A DNA stretch of 64,000 bases from assembly GCF_003670115.1 (NCBI RefSeq), contig NZ_QQTY01000002.1, forward strand, positions 682,001 through 746,000. The letters are read 5' to 3'. Each line of letters opens with the position of its first letter. The stretch's first letter is position 1. This document shows positions 46,321 to 54,389 of the stretch, piece by piece. The DNA is from Natronorubrum halophilum. GTDB taxonomy: Archaea > Halobacteriota > Halobacteria > Halobacteriales > Natrialbaceae. A program made the position numbers and the translations under genes. Below the pieces are notes generated by a model that worked only from the letters and a program-made list of their open reading frames with translations, was not told where the DNA came from and did no database searches.

Positions 46321-46371
46321 GTGCGCTCACAACCGAACGCATCGACTCGAGAAAACCGATTTTTCGCCCGA

Positions 46372-47376
46372 TCAGTCCTCGACGGTCGGTCCGTCGAACG
46401 GCGGTAACTGCGCCTCGATCCGCTCGCGCTCGTCCTCGAGCCACTCGGGCAGCGCTAGGCTCGATCCCAGTTCCTCGCGGTCTTCGTCGGCGGTAAAGCC
46501 CGGTTCCGTCGTCGCCATCTCGAAGAGGACGCCGCCCGGTTCGCGCGTATAGACCGACTGGAAGTACGTGCGATCGATGACTTCCGAGGGGGACAGTCCG
46601 TGCTCGCCGTACGCCTCGCGCCAGCGCCGCTGTTCCTCGAGGTTTCGAGCCGTGAACGCGACGTGATGGACCGTCCCGACGCCCATTCGCCCGCGACCCG
46701 CGTCAGTTTCGACCAGATCGACGATCGAACCCGGCCCGCCCGCCGCGCTCCGGTACCGGTGCCGGCCGTCGGCTTCGGTCTCGAGGTCGTAGCCGAGGAC
46801 GTCGGTCAGGACGGTCGCCGTCGGTTCAATTTCGGCGACGGCCAGCGTCACGTTGTAAAAGCCCTGTAGCTGGTGGTCCCGCGGGACCGGACTGTCGTCC
46901 CACGGCGTGGCGACCGGACCGTCGCTCGCCGCGGTATCCTCCGCTGCGTCGTCCGGGTTTCCGTGTGCCCGCTCGTCGTCGGCCGCGACGAGTTCGAGAC
47001 CGATTCCGTCGGGATCCGCGAATCGAAGGATCGTTTCGCCGAAGCGCTCGTCTTCCTCGACGTCGACGCCATTCGATTCGAGGCGATCGAGCCAGTAGTC
47101 GACCGACCCCTCGGGGATTCGATAGGCGGTGGTCCGCGTCTGACCGGCGCCGAACTGCCCCTCGCGACCCTGCTCGGTCCACGGGAAGAACGTGATGTTC
47201 GTGCCGGGAGTTCCCCGCTCGTCGCCGAAGTAGAAGTGGTAGGTTCCCGTATCGTCGTGGTTGACGGTTTTCTTGACGAACCGCAACCCGAGCGTCCCGA
47301 CGTAGAAGTCGGCGTTGCGCTGTGGATCGCCCGCGATCGCCGTCACGTGGTGGAGCCCTGGCGTGTTCGGTGACAT
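46372..47376 (-). CDS. Ring-cleaving dioxygenase/glyoxalase family protein (VOC fold)
   Basis: This 334-residue protein has four beta-alpha-beta-beta-beta (VOC) modules: GLHHVTAIAGDPQRNADFYVGTLGLRFVKKTVNHDD (first metal His), then GFYNVTLAVAEIEPTATVLTDVLGY, GTVHHVAFTARNLEEQ (second His) and GGVLFEMATTEPGFTADED (Glu ligand). This is the MhqO/LinE-like family of putative hydroquinone dioxygenases or glyoxalases. An acidic insertion (about 130-155) separates the two halves. The true substrate is unknown. Confidence 0.85.
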   Translation of the reverse strand: MSPNTPGLHHVTAIAGDPQRNADFYVGTLGLRFVKKTVNHDDTGTYHFYFGDERGTPGTNITFFPWTEQGREGQFGAGQTRTTAYRIPEGSVDYWLDRLESNGVDVEEDERFGETILRFADPDGIGLELVAADDERAHGNPDDAAEDTAASDGPVATPWDDSPVPRDHQLQGFYNVTLAVAEIEPTATVLTDVLGYDLETEADGRHRYRSAAGGPGSIVDLVETDAGRGRMGVGTVHHVAFTARNLEEQRRWREAYGEHGLSPSEVIDRTYFQSVYTREPGGVLFEMATTEPGFTADEDREELGSSLALPEWLEDERERIEAQLPPFDGPTVED

Positions 47377-47577
47377 ACCGGTACTACGGGCTCGCGACTT
47401 AGGACGTTTTGCTCACGGTGATGTCACCCGGGGACGTTCGGGTTACCGTCGCCCGAGGCGCTTCGGTGCGAGAAAAATCGGATGGCTACAGTCGGCCGTC
47501 GGGATCGAATCTCGCCGCTCACGGACCGTTTCGTCCCCCGTGCTAACCCGAGGCCACCACGGCGTTCGAGCCTCGCG

Positions 47578-48219
47578 TTAGTCGTCCGTCGCGACGTCTT
47601 CTTCGTCGACGTCGACCGCGGTCGCTTCCTCTTCGGCGACTTCCTCGGGGTGGGCCTCGAGCGTCGTCTTCTGGATCTCGACGCGGCGAAGCGGGTAGAT
47701 CGTCTTGGCTTCGCCGTAGATGCCGGAGGAGAGTCGGCCTTCGACGACGCTGTCGATGAGCTCCTCGAAGTCGCGTTCGGCGGCGGCCTCCTCGATCATC
47801 TGGACCATCTGTTCGCGGATGGCCTTCTCCTGACTCGCGTCGGCCTTCTTGGTCGTGAACGCGACGGGCTGGATCTGAACGCGGTAGTCGTCCGTCGTGA
47901 GGACGGTGACGTAGGCCTCGATCTTCGAGGCACCGCGTCGGACCAGCGAACGCAGGTAGTCGCGGGTCAGCGAGTGTTCGACGAACTCCGTGTACGCCGA
48001 GTCGCTGCCGACGTCGTCGATCTTGAAGGTCAGCTTGGTGTTGTTCTCGCTCGCGTTGTTGGTCAGGTCGCCGAGCGTCGTTTCGATCGTTCGGCCGTAG
48101 ACTTTCTCCGGTTCGTCAGCGGGGGTTTCGCCGAGCTCCTTCCGGTCGAACTGCTCCGGTGCAAGCACGGTGTACCACCGCTTCTCCTGTTTTGCGCGTG
48201 AAACTGATCGTTCACTCAT
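47578..48219 (-). CDS. rps3ae: 30S ribosomal protein S3Ae (eS1)
   Basis: From the ATG at 48219 (SERSVSRAKQEKRWYTV) this is 213 residues, matching archaeal eS1. Recognisable segments include TLGDLTNNASENNTKLTFKI and LTRDYLRSLVRRGASKIEAYV. A C-terminal acidic tail is typical of haloarchaea. Part of the small subunit near the mRNA exit. Its first eight bases overlap the pcc1 end, so translation is coupled in the operon rps15 - DHH-like - pcc1 - rps3ae. Confidence 0.95.
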   Translation of the reverse strand: MSERSVSRAKQEKRWYTVLAPEQFDRKELGETPADEPEKVYGRTIETTLGDLTNNASENNTKLTFKIDDVGSDSAYTEFVEHSLTRDYLRSLVRRGASKIEAYVTVLTTDDYRVQIQPVAFTTKKADASQEKAIREQMVQMIEEAAAERDFEELIDSVVEGRLSSGIYGEAKTIYPLRRVEIQKTTLEAHPEEVAEEEATAVDVDEEDVATDD

Positions 48220-48511
48220 TGTGTGTTGTGTGTTCTGGATTGTGGTCGGACACAGGTCCCGTGTCCGTCGGTTGATCGTGCTGTCCGGCTCGTGCCTGCG
48301 CGGCGACGTCGACCGCGACCTCGAGGTTGACGACGTAGTCGTCGACCGTCGAGTGGAGCCCGCCGGTCGAGTCGCGGTCGATCCGCGTGACGACCGCATC
48401 GCCGTCGTCGGCAACGACGGTCTCCATCTCGTCGGTGTTGTCCGGGCGCAGCGCCCGTGCGACGAGCGCCGGATCGTCGTGCTCCGTCCGGATCGTCGCT
48501 CGTCGACTCAC
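48212..48511 (-). CDS. pcc1: KEOPS complex subunit Pcc1
   Basis: This 99-residue protein has the Pcc1 pattern: an N-terminal strand (ATIRTEHDDPALVARALRPDN), EMETVVADDGDAVVTRIDRDSTGGLHSTVDDYVVNLEVA, then a disordered tail. Pcc1 bridges Kae1 dimers in KEOPS, which makes t6A37 in tRNAs. The start overlaps the upstream stop as ATGA. The tail is encoded over the rps3ae start. Confidence 0.88.
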   Translation of the reverse strand: MSRRATIRTEHDDPALVARALRPDNTDEMETVVADDGDAVVTRIDRDSTGGLHSTVDDYVVNLEVAVDVAAQARAGQHDQPTDTGPVSDHNPEHTTHNE

Positions 48512-49734
48512 AGTAGGTCCCTCACTGTCGCGATGATCGTCGATTCGTCCCTCCCCGTGTCGTACCGAAGGTAGCCGCGGCGGCGACCGCTGTCGTACGC
48601 GATGGTTCCCTCGTGGCTCGGTTCCGAGTCCGCGTTCGAGTCCGCGTCGGCGGCGGTCTCGAGTTCCCGCGCAACGGCCTCGACGGTCGCGCCGAGAGCG
48701 TCGTCGTTGCGGGTCGCGATCGCGGACTCACCGGTACCGATGGCGAGGACGACCGGTTCCGGCGATCGAAACGCGACGGCGAGACGGGCGACCGCCTCGA
48801 CCGGTCCGTCGTCGACGCCGACGACGAACAGCCCGTCGTACCGCCCGGTCGAGCCGGCCTCGAGTGCCAGCTGCGCGCGACGGCCGTACTCGCGCCACGC
48901 TTCGAGCGCGGGTTCGTGGGCGTCGTGGCCCATCGCGAGCGCGGCGCCCGTCCCGGCTTCGGCCCGGGCGGTCGCCTCGAGGACGTCGGCGTAGCCGCCG
49001 ACCGTCGCGAACGCGTGCTCCGGCGTCGCGTACGGGCGAAGCGCCCGCTGAACCGTCTCCGCCGCGCCCGCGTCCGCTCCGTCGGCACCGACGACGTCGA
49101 GCGCGACGGCGGAACCGATCGCTCGATGGTCGTCCGCGTCGAAGGATTCGGGCTCGTCGAGGTCGACGGCGACACCGGCGAGAGCGTCGCGGGCGGCGTC
49201 GATATCGCCCGACCACGACGCACAGAGGCGCGTCGAGTGGGCGACGCCGTCGACCGGGTCCGCGGTCGGAACCGCGACACCCGGACGGCGCTCGACGAGA
49301 CCGCGTTCGCGTGCGGTCTCGAGAACCCACTCGCTCTCGCCGGCACCCGGTTCGACGTCGGCGGCAACGAGGCCGGCGAGTGCGAGTACGGGATCCGGTG
49401 TCGTACCGAGTTCGCGAGCGAACTCGAGCGCGGCGAGCGTGGCCGGCCGATCGTCCGCGTCGAGTCGGGTCACGTCCGCATCGACGGCGCCGACGCCGAT
49501 CGTTACGTCGTCCGCTGCCGGTTCTCGAGCCCGAACGCGTGCGGTTCGATCCGCGACGGTCCGATCGACGCTCACCTGAAACGGCGTCCCGCGTTCGGCC
49601 AGCGCCCTCGCGAGGAGGCCGCTCGCGGCGAGTGCGTCACCGTCGGCTCGGGCGACGATATGGACGAAGCCGGCGCTCTCGAGTCTCCTCGAGGCGGCGG
49701 ACGGCGACTCGGCGGAACGACCCTCGGTTGCCAT
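48508..49734 (-). CDS. RecJ/DHH-like protein with degenerate motif I
   Basis: This 408-residue protein sits where haloarchaea carry a RecJ-like gene between rps15 and pcc1. The usual DHH motif I (HxDADGxxS) appears only as VARADGDALAASGLL: the Asp and Ser survive but the His does not. I see no DHH motif. The later glycine-histidine motif is weak (LAMGHDAHEPALEAW). A role in DNA or RNA degradation is therefore doubtful; it may be a structural partner in the replication GINS/RecJ-like context or in KEOPS. It overlaps pcc1 by ATGA. Confidence 0.72.
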   Translation of the reverse strand: MATEGRSAESPSAASRRLESAGFVHIVARADGDALAASGLLARALAERGTPFQVSVDRTVADRTARVRAREPAADDVTIGVGAVDADVTRLDADDRPATLAALEFARELGTTPDPVLALAGLVAADVEPGAGESEWVLETARERGLVERRPGVAVPTADPVDGVAHSTRLCASWSGDIDAARDALAGVAVDLDEPESFDADDHRAIGSAVALDVVGADGADAGAAETVQRALRPYATPEHAFATVGGYADVLEATARAEAGTGAALAMGHDAHEPALEAWREYGRRAQLALEAGSTGRYDGLFVVGVDDGPVEAVARLAVAFRSPEPVVLAIGTGESAIATRNDDALGATVEAVARELETAADADSNADSEPSHEGTIAYDSGRRRGYLRYDTGRDESTIIATVRDLL

Positions 49735-49755
49735 TGTGTACAGGGATGGGGGCGC

Positions 49756-50223
49756 TTACTCCTCGAGGAGTTCCAGCGCGACGTCGTAGGAGTACTGGAA
49801 GTCCGCCTCGAGTTCGTTGCCGCGGTAGTAGTTGGCCAGTCGGCGCACTTTCGACTCCGTGTTCTGCAGGGCGCGCTTGTTCTGGTAGTCCTGTGGGTTC
49901 TGCTGGATGTGCTCGCGCAGACGCACGGCACGGACCATCAGGTTCCGCAGGTCCTCGGGAAGGTCGTTGTCCGCGTCGTTTTCCTCGAGGATTTCGGTGA
50001 GCTTCTTGCCGGTCGCCAGCTTGACGTCCGGAATCGGCGTGCCCGTGACACCCTCGTCACGCAGCTTCATGCCGATCTGGCTCGGTTCGTAGCCTTGCTC
50101 TGCTAGTTCGACGACTCGGTCTTCGATCTTGTCCGAGTCGACGTCGCTCCACTCCGGCGGTTCGTCTGCCGCTGGCTTGTCCGAACCGGACGAGCCTCGG
50201 CGGCGGGTGTGCATTCGTGCCAT
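49756..50223 (-). CDS. rps15: 30S ribosomal protein S15 (uS15)
   Basis: From the ATG at 50223 (ARMHTRRRGSSGSDKP) this is 155 residues, the usual archaeal uS15 with its N-terminal extension. Conserved blocks are AEQGYEPSQIGMKLRDEGVTGTPIPDVKLATG and RDVE-like QNTESKVRRLANYYR. It binds 16S rRNA in the platform. It is the first gene of the four-gene unit. In-frame codons upstream add no conserved sequence. Confidence 0.95.
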   Translation of the reverse strand: MARMHTRRRGSSGSDKPAADEPPEWSDVDSDKIEDRVVELAEQGYEPSQIGMKLRDEGVTGTPIPDVKLATGKKLTEILEENDADNDLPEDLRNLMVRAVRLREHIQQNPQDYQNKRALQNTESKVRRLANYYRGNELEADFQYSYDVALELLEE

Positions 50224-50790
50224 TGGCTGAGGATAGGAATCGCACTGACCGCTCGAGTTACTCAACAGTCGGACCACCCGGCTGTCGTGCACTTCCGCAA
50301 TCCCAAGCCATCCGAAACAGTGGATGGCACAGTCAGATTTGCGGCCGTGCGCTTCCCAGGGAACGGTTCCGGTCGGACGGACTAAAGGGTTTCTAGACCG
50401 GCCCGTGGTCCCGCCTGCGTGCGAGTCGGCCGAGCGATACGGTCTTGAGACGGCTGTGGTTCTACAGCAGCGTTCGAATTCTCGCGGATGCTCGACGGTC
50501 AGCCACACGGATTCACGTGATGCGCGTGCATCTTCTCTCGTGACGGGTGCTAGCAGCGGTTCGTCGCTCACGGCTATTTCAACGCCTGTCCTCGCGACGG
50601 GTCGGAGCCGCAGATCTGTGCGTGTCTCGTCTGAATCGTACTGTCTAGCTACTGGCTGTTGATTTGCGGGTTCGGAGCCGTTTTGAGGGGACCCTCGAGA
50701 CGGACCCGACCATGTGAGTCACAAGCAGGGATGGCTCGAGAGTTTCGAGGGGTTTATCTATTCCCGAGGGAAATCAACGAATGCGAACGA
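50224..50790. other. Intergenic region between rps15 and tRNA-Ala
   Basis: These 567 nt should hold the rps15 promoter (minus) and the tRNA-Ala promoter (plus; GTTTATC near 50752-50758). No convincing gene was found. CCCTTTAGT on the minus strand near 50385 could be a rps15 TATA box but would give a leader of over 100 nt. Confidence 0.4.
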
Positions 50791-50862
50791 GGGCTCGTAG
50801 ATCAGCGGTAGATCACTCCCTTGGCATGGGAGAGGCCGCGGGTTCAAATCCCGCCGAGTCCA
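50791..50862 (+). tRNA. tRNA-Ala (anticodon GGC)
   Basis: The acceptor arm GGGCTCG (50791-50797) pairs with CGAGTCC (50855-50861) with the alanine identity pair G3-U70, and A73 is at 50862. The anticodon arm is CTCCC-TTGGCAT-GGGAG with GGC at 50823-50825. The T arm is GCGGG-TTCAAAT-CCCGC. No intron and no encoded CCA beyond the natural end. It marks the boundary of the accessory region downstream. Confidence 0.96.
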
Positions 50863-51029
50863 CTCGAAATTAAACGTTTCCCGAGGGTTCCTACATTTCG
50901 AGTAGAAGCGCTGTTCTCCGTAGGATCGTCCGAATCGCTATTTGAGGTATCTCCATCTACAGGAGAGTTCAACGGGTTCCCTTGCGCGGGTCCCTACCGT
51001 CCTGTGGCTCGCAGAGGGAGGTGGTCGGC

Positions 51030-51263
51030 GTGACGATCGCCCCGTGGCCGTCTGCCAGCACCGAATCGACGTGCCGTCACTGCGGCGCGTACGTCACGGA
51101 CCAGTTCTGCCGCGTCTACGGTGACAACGACGATCGGATCCACCGTTACGGCGAGTGCGACAGCTACCGACGGCTGACCCGCGGCTCCGCCACCGGTGTC
51201 GATTTCTCGATTCCCGACCCCGAGACGTCGCCCGGTCGTCACAGAGGTGAGGCCGATGTGTAA
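51030..51263 (+). CDS. Small zinc-finger-like protein with one Cys missing
   Basis: From GTG 51030, preceded by AGGGAGGTG (51014-51022) as a possible Shine-Dalgarno site, this is 77 residues. It reads CRHCGAYVTDQFCRVYGDN and then RIHRYGECDSYRRL. Haloarchaeal relatives have a second CxxC where this has YGEC, so one of four expected zinc ligands is replaced by Tyr. The end is PDPETSPGRHRGE. Such small zinc-finger proteins (DUF7563-like) are abundant near mobile elements; their function is unknown. It overlaps the next frame by 8 nt. Confidence 0.6.
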   Translation: MTIAPWPSASTESTCRHCGAYVTDQFCRVYGDNDDRIHRYGECDSYRRLTRGSATGVDFSIPDPETSPGRHRGEADV

Positions 51264-51714
51264 CGATCTGTTCGTCCCGGCGAGTCGGCTGTACAACGTC
51301 GACAGTCGGACGCCCATAGCCCATCAAGTGAGTGACGCCGACGTTCGGCGCGCGCTCGAGCAGCGAGAGATTCGGGCCGATGGCGGTAACGTCTCGAGCG
51401 GTACTGTTCACTCTTCGGTCAACTCACTGGAAGCAGATTCGTCGTCAACATCTTCAATTAGACGAAACTCGGTTGACCCACAGTCGCAGGTCTCGCTTCC
51501 GATCGGCTGGATGTCGCCAGTAGGCAATTGGCGAGCCGCGTATGCAGAACCGCATTCGGCACACTCAGCTAATTCCCTCTCTATGTCATCCCTATCTGCC
51601 ATACTTTGCCGTCTAAGAGGGCCTGCGTATCGAATTAATTTTTCTATTCAAAAAAGTGCCAGCCGATGTTCACTACAGCCGGATACTGAACTCGACGACG
51701 AGGGTTCGCGATGA
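51256..51714 (+). CDS. Uncertain ORF (possibly truncated small haloarchaeal protein)
   Basis: The frame starts at ATG 51256 inside the end of the zinc-finger gene, giving 152 residues. The first about 55 residues (CNDLFVPASRLYNVDS...SDADVRRALEQREIRADGG) look coding. The rest lies opposite the zinc-ribbon gene at 51408-51602 and has Ser/Arg-rich composition of an antisense frame. The likely reading is a short real N-terminal protein whose end was lost when the region rearranged. The stop overlaps ATG 51711, which starts another weak frame. Confidence 0.35.
   Translation: MCNDLFVPASRLYNVDSRTPIAHQVSDADVRRALEQREIRADGGNVSSGTVHSSVNSLEADSSSTSSIRRNSVDPQSQVSLPIGWMSPVGNWRAAYAEPHSAHSANSLSMSSLSAILCRLRGPAYRINFSIQKSASRCSLQPDTELDDEGSR
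51408..51602 (-). CDS. Small zinc-ribbon protein
   Basis: This 64-residue protein has ELAECAECGSAYAARQ and, 20 residues later, ETCDCGSTEFRLI, a CxxC...CxC zinc ribbon. The first residues (MADRDDIERE) and acidic tail fit haloarchaeal micro-proteins of the CPxCG type. Function unknown. It lies opposite the frame at 51256, and of the two it has the better protein-like sequence. Confidence 0.65.
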   Translation of the reverse strand: MADRDDIERELAECAECGSAYAARQLPTGDIQPIGSETCDCGSTEFRLIEDVDDESASSELTEE

Positions 51715-51823
51715 ATCGCCTCGTCGAGTCTGACGAGGAACGGTGCGGCGATCGTATCGACGGACTCCGCCGACTGTGTTCCGACTGCACGCGCGACGTT
51801 CGCGACGCGCGGGAGGGACCGCT

Positions 51824-52141
51824 ATGTGTTCGCGGACGTCCGCCCTCGAGAGTTCGAAGGCCAGCGCTGACGCCGATCGTGACCTCAAGGCCGAACTCTC
51901 GAGTTCGGCAGCTGGCCAGACTGGAATTCCCGTCGATGCAATCTGCGTGGGCTGTGGGCGAACGCACGTCAAACGCGCCCGTCCCGAGGAGATGGACCAG
52001 GCCCCGCACGTCGATCCGACGACCCTCGAGGCGGCGGACTGCACGTCGTTCAAACACGTCTGCTACCCGTTCCAGGGGGCGACGTGGTGGAATCCGGTGG
52101 CTGTACTGACCGAATTGCTCGAGTCGGAGGACGGTGAGTAG
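51824..52141 (+). CDS. Small haloarchaeal protein with CxxC pair, unknown function
   Basis: From ATG 51824, with a GGGAGGG site 7-13 nt upstream, this is 105 residues. It contains PVDAICVGCGRTHVKRARPEEMD, then TSFKHVCYPFQGATWWNPVAVLTELL. The CxxC and the later Cys could bind a metal. A longer in-frame start upstream overlaps a second frame (51711) that also contains a Cys motif (LRRLCSDCTRD), so a frameshift joining the two is possible. Its stop (52139-52141) overlaps the next frame. Confidence 0.5.
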   Translation: MCSRTSALESSKASADADRDLKAELSSSAAGQTGIPVDAICVGCGRTHVKRARPEEMDQAPHVDPTTLEAADCTSFKHVCYPFQGATWWNPVAVLTELLESEDGE

Positions 52142-52143
52142 TT

Positions 52144-52480
52144 GTGTCGCAAATCGAGACGACGCCTCACGAGATCGAGGGGAGCCGTTTGAGGGGTATC
52201 TCGAACTGAATATCGAGGTCGACGGCGAGCCCTGGCTCTTCGAGTTCGGTACAGCAAGTCCGGGTTCGCGCTGCGGCTGTCGGACGGGATAAACGCTGAA
52301 TGGCTATACGAATGGAATATCGTAGGTCGCGGACGAGGTGAACGAAAGGCGTCGTTCAATATCTCGCCGCGGTTTCCGAATATGCGCCACTGGGAAACCG
52401 GCGGCCCGATACAGCTTCCCTGGGAGAATCAGGTGGGCGAGGTCGATGCATCTCAAGCGGTAAGTACAGATGCTTACTGA
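52144..52480 (+). pseudogene. DUF7845-like protein, decayed (two frameshifts, truncated)
   Basis: Three successive frames give one protein-like sequence: from GTG 52144 SQIETTPHEIEG; then GYLELNIEVDGEPWLFEF in the next frame (to about 52255); then SGFALRLSDGINAEWLYEWN and RKASFNISPRFPNMRHWE in the third, ending at TGA 52478-52480. The pieces match haloarchaeal DUF7845 proteins I recall, which begin with a TTPHE motif and contain a KASF..PRFP.M.HYETG block, but those are far longer. Both frame changes are -1 or +2. A 52-codon frame from GTG 52134 that covers the middle piece is probably part of this relic. Confidence 0.6.
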
Positions 52481-52503
52481 CCGATTCAGAGACTGACTGA
52501 GGT

Positions 52504-52941
52504 TTAACACTCTGACCGATAGATGCCAAATTGCGGCTCATTAGTGTCGTCTGGCTGGATTGTGAACCGATATGCTCTGCAATCCGCATCTGTATTAGCA
52601 GCCCGAGCCCAGAATTCACCTTCCGTATCTTCAGGTCGTCGAGCGAGGTTGAAGTATATATCATATACACCGGGGGCTTCGGGGAGGTCTTCGACTTCCC
52701 GGACGGTAGGTGGCTCGCCGTCCGCTGGTGGAACCGCCGTAAATTCACCGTACACTTGTTCGCCGTCATCCTCGACGATTACCAACACCGATTGTTCGTC
52801 CGTCGTGTAATTATGGAACTCAACGGTACCTATCCTCGCCTCCTGTTGTTCAGACCACGCCACCTCAAAACACCCAGCTAAACCCATACTACAGATCATA
52901 CTCCCGCTTTGGAGGAACCGACGACGAGAACTCAGGGACAT
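52504..52941 (-). CDS. Tat lipoprotein of unknown function
   Basis: From the ATG at 52941 (SLSSRRRFLQSG) this is 145 residues. A Tat signal is followed by lipobox MGLAGC, so it is exported and lipid-anchored. The mature part resembles a small beta-rich domain: VEFHNYTTDEQSVLVIVEDDGEQVY, PEAPGVYDIYFNLA. Such domains are frequent in haloarchaeal lipoproteins of unknown role. In-frame codons further upstream lie before the signal and are rejected. AT content here is higher than in the surrounding core. Confidence 0.7.
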   Translation of the reverse strand: MSLSSRRRFLQSGSMICSMGLAGCFEVAWSEQQEARIGTVEFHNYTTDEQSVLVIVEDDGEQVYGEFTAVPPADGEPPTVREVEDLPEAPGVYDIYFNLARRPEDTEGEFWARAANTDADCRAYRFTIQPDDTNEPQFGIYRSEC

Positions 52942-53268
52942 AGGTAGATGTATTTTCACCTTGATAAATATCTTATCATAGACAGGAAACACCCTGTCCG
53001 GTCGCACTGTAAACTCCCTGTACTGAACGCGAGATCCATAGAACCCCGAGAAACCAGATTTCGATACGAATCCTTGGTTGCACGCCGATAGATCCGGTTT
53101 CCCAAATATGCACACGAGATCGGAAATGCCGTGTGCATATTGTGTGACGATCGCCGCGAGGAACCCCGGAACAACTCTGAAAGAGTGATAGAAACACCCC
53201 GATTATGGGCTATGGGCGGCGTTGAGTGAGTCGAAAAAACTAGGATTCGGGGGTTCGTGTGTACGAGT

Positions 53269-53472
53269 ATGCGAATCCGAACCGACGACTATGCACACCG
53301 AATGGACGCAATTGAACGAGCAGCCCGCTTCTATGACTGTAACAAGACTCGAGCAGTGGTGAGTGCCTGCGACGACGTGCCTCATCTGGTTGCAGCTGCC
53401 GCCAGGTCCTCGAGCGACGACTTTCGAGGTCGAGCGTACGGTACTGGTCGACCGAGGGTCGACCGAGAGTAG
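53269..53472 (+). pseudogene. DUF7692-like small protein, C-terminus lost
   Basis: From ATG 53269 the product starts RIRTDDYAHRMDAIERAARFYDCNKTRAVVSACDDVPHLV, which matches the N-terminal half of small haloarchaeal proteins I know as DUF7692. The remaining residues are Arg/Gly-rich and unlike the family. A different frame immediately after reads TTFEVERTVLVD, which resembles the family's C-terminal strand. This suggests an internal deletion with a frameshift near 53400-53420. Confidence 0.5.
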
Positions 53473-53532
53473 ACCGAAACTGCGATTCGAATCGCCAGTA
53501 GGCTTTTGCAATTAGACCGGCAATCGTTCTGT

Positions 53533-53685
53533 GTGAGCCTCACAACCGACGACTTCGCCGAATTCATGGCTGGTGACCCTGAGGATGACGAAGACGTTCC
53601 ACTCGGTGACGCGCTTCGAGAGTTGGCTGTCGACGAGGAAGTTGATTCTGTTGAAGCGGTCCGAGATGTTCGCGAGCGCCTATGA
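53533..53685 (+). CDS. Antitoxin-like small acidic protein (VapB partner)
   Basis: From GTG 53533 this is 50 residues (SLTTDDFAEFMAGD..., LGDALRELAVDEEVDSVEAVRDVRERL). It is too short for usual length cut-offs but has the size and helical acidic C-terminus of antitoxins paired with PIN toxins in haloarchaea. Its stop overlaps the ATG of the toxin-like gene (ATGA at 53682). No N-terminal DNA-binding ribbon is clear. Confidence 0.6.
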   Translation: MSLTTDDFAEFMAGDPEDDEDVPLGDALRELAVDEEVDSVEAVRDVRERL

Positions 53686-54059
53686 AGCTCAAACGTTATG
53701 TTGCAGCTGTTACGAAGGATACAGACCGTTCTGACACTGCTGTTCGTGTTCTCAACGACTCCGGTGAGACCTATACCTCGGTGCTAAATCTCATGGAACT
53801 ACGAACTGTACTCACAAAAAAGAAAAAGTTCGAACGCGAACGCGTTGAGCAAATCGAGCAGCGAGTTAGTTCCAGAACGACTGTAACGTTTCCCGATGCC
53901 TCGGACATGGTGAACGCAAACCAACTTCAAGACGAGACGTTGCTCTATCCGATGGATGCTATCGTGTTGGCTGCCTCGAACGCCGTCGATGCAACTCTTG
54001 TTTCGTTTGACGGCGAACTACGAGACCACGGTGCAGAACGTCCGCAAGATCTCGTCTAA
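53682..54059 (+). CDS. PIN-domain (VapC-like) toxin lacking the N-terminal DTN motif
   Basis: This 125-residue protein follows the antitoxin by a 4-nt overlap. It has VLNLMELRTVLTKKKKFERERVEQIEQR, DASDMVNANQLQDETLLYPMDAIVLAASNAVDATLVSFDGELRDHG, with the later acidic PIN residues (Glu in MELR, Asp in PMDA, Asp in SFDGE). The expected start of the fold, an F-V-D-T-N segment with the first catalytic Asp, is missing: the sequence runs MKLKRYVAAVT. The RNase is therefore probably inactive. A small N-terminal deletion explains this best. Confidence 0.75.
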   Translation: MKLKRYVAAVTKDTDRSDTAVRVLNDSGETYTSVLNLMELRTVLTKKKKFERERVEQIEQRVSSRTTVTFPDASDMVNANQLQDETLLYPMDAIVLAASNAVDATLVSFDGELRDHGAERPQDLV

Positions 54060-54071
54060 GCGGACTGATCC

Positions 54072-54389
54072 TCAGAAGATATCCGTAATTGCGATTTTTG
54101 CTTGCTCGGTTCCGCGGTGATCGCCGCCCCCGTACCACCGGAACAGCGGGAGATCGCCCGCTCGAACCATCTTGTCCTTGACGACCGTGCAGCCGGAGCG
54201 CCCATGTGGCCGATAGCCGACGAAGCAACACCAGCCGTCCGCTCGCCGAAGCTTTTCGTGATAGGCTTTGTAGACCTTGAAGTTGCCCGGCTGGCCGTCG
54301 GCCTGCTCGAGCATCGTACTCTTAACTTGACGGGCGTTCCGTTTCCGAACCTGACGTCGTGCCAGCTGGCTCGCTCGAGTTTGAAGCAT
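54072..54389 (-). CDS. Haloarchaeal protein with YKAYHEKLxRADGW / WHGGGDHRGTEQAKI-type core
   Basis: From the ATG at 54389 this is 105 residues; the start is uncertain (an alternative Met at 54314 gives 80). The conserved part is FKVYKAYHEKLRRADGW, YRPHGRSGCTVVKDKMVRAGDLPLFRWYGGGDHRGTEQAKIAI, a family common in haloarchaeal accessory regions with unknown function. The stop is 12 nt from the end of the toxin gene (convergent). Upstream frame to 54563 is basic and probably not translated. Confidence 0.6.
   Translation of the reverse strand: MLQTRASQLARRQVRKRNARQVKSTMLEQADGQPGNFKVYKAYHEKLRRADGWCCFVGYRPHGRSGCTVVKDKMVRAGDLPLFRWYGGGDHRGTEQAKIAITDIF

Noticed and set aside
52134-52292. Small 52-codon gene from GTG 52134
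   Set aside because: It covers the middle piece of the DUF7845-like relic, and the conserved start lies in a different frame, so a pseudogene explains it better.
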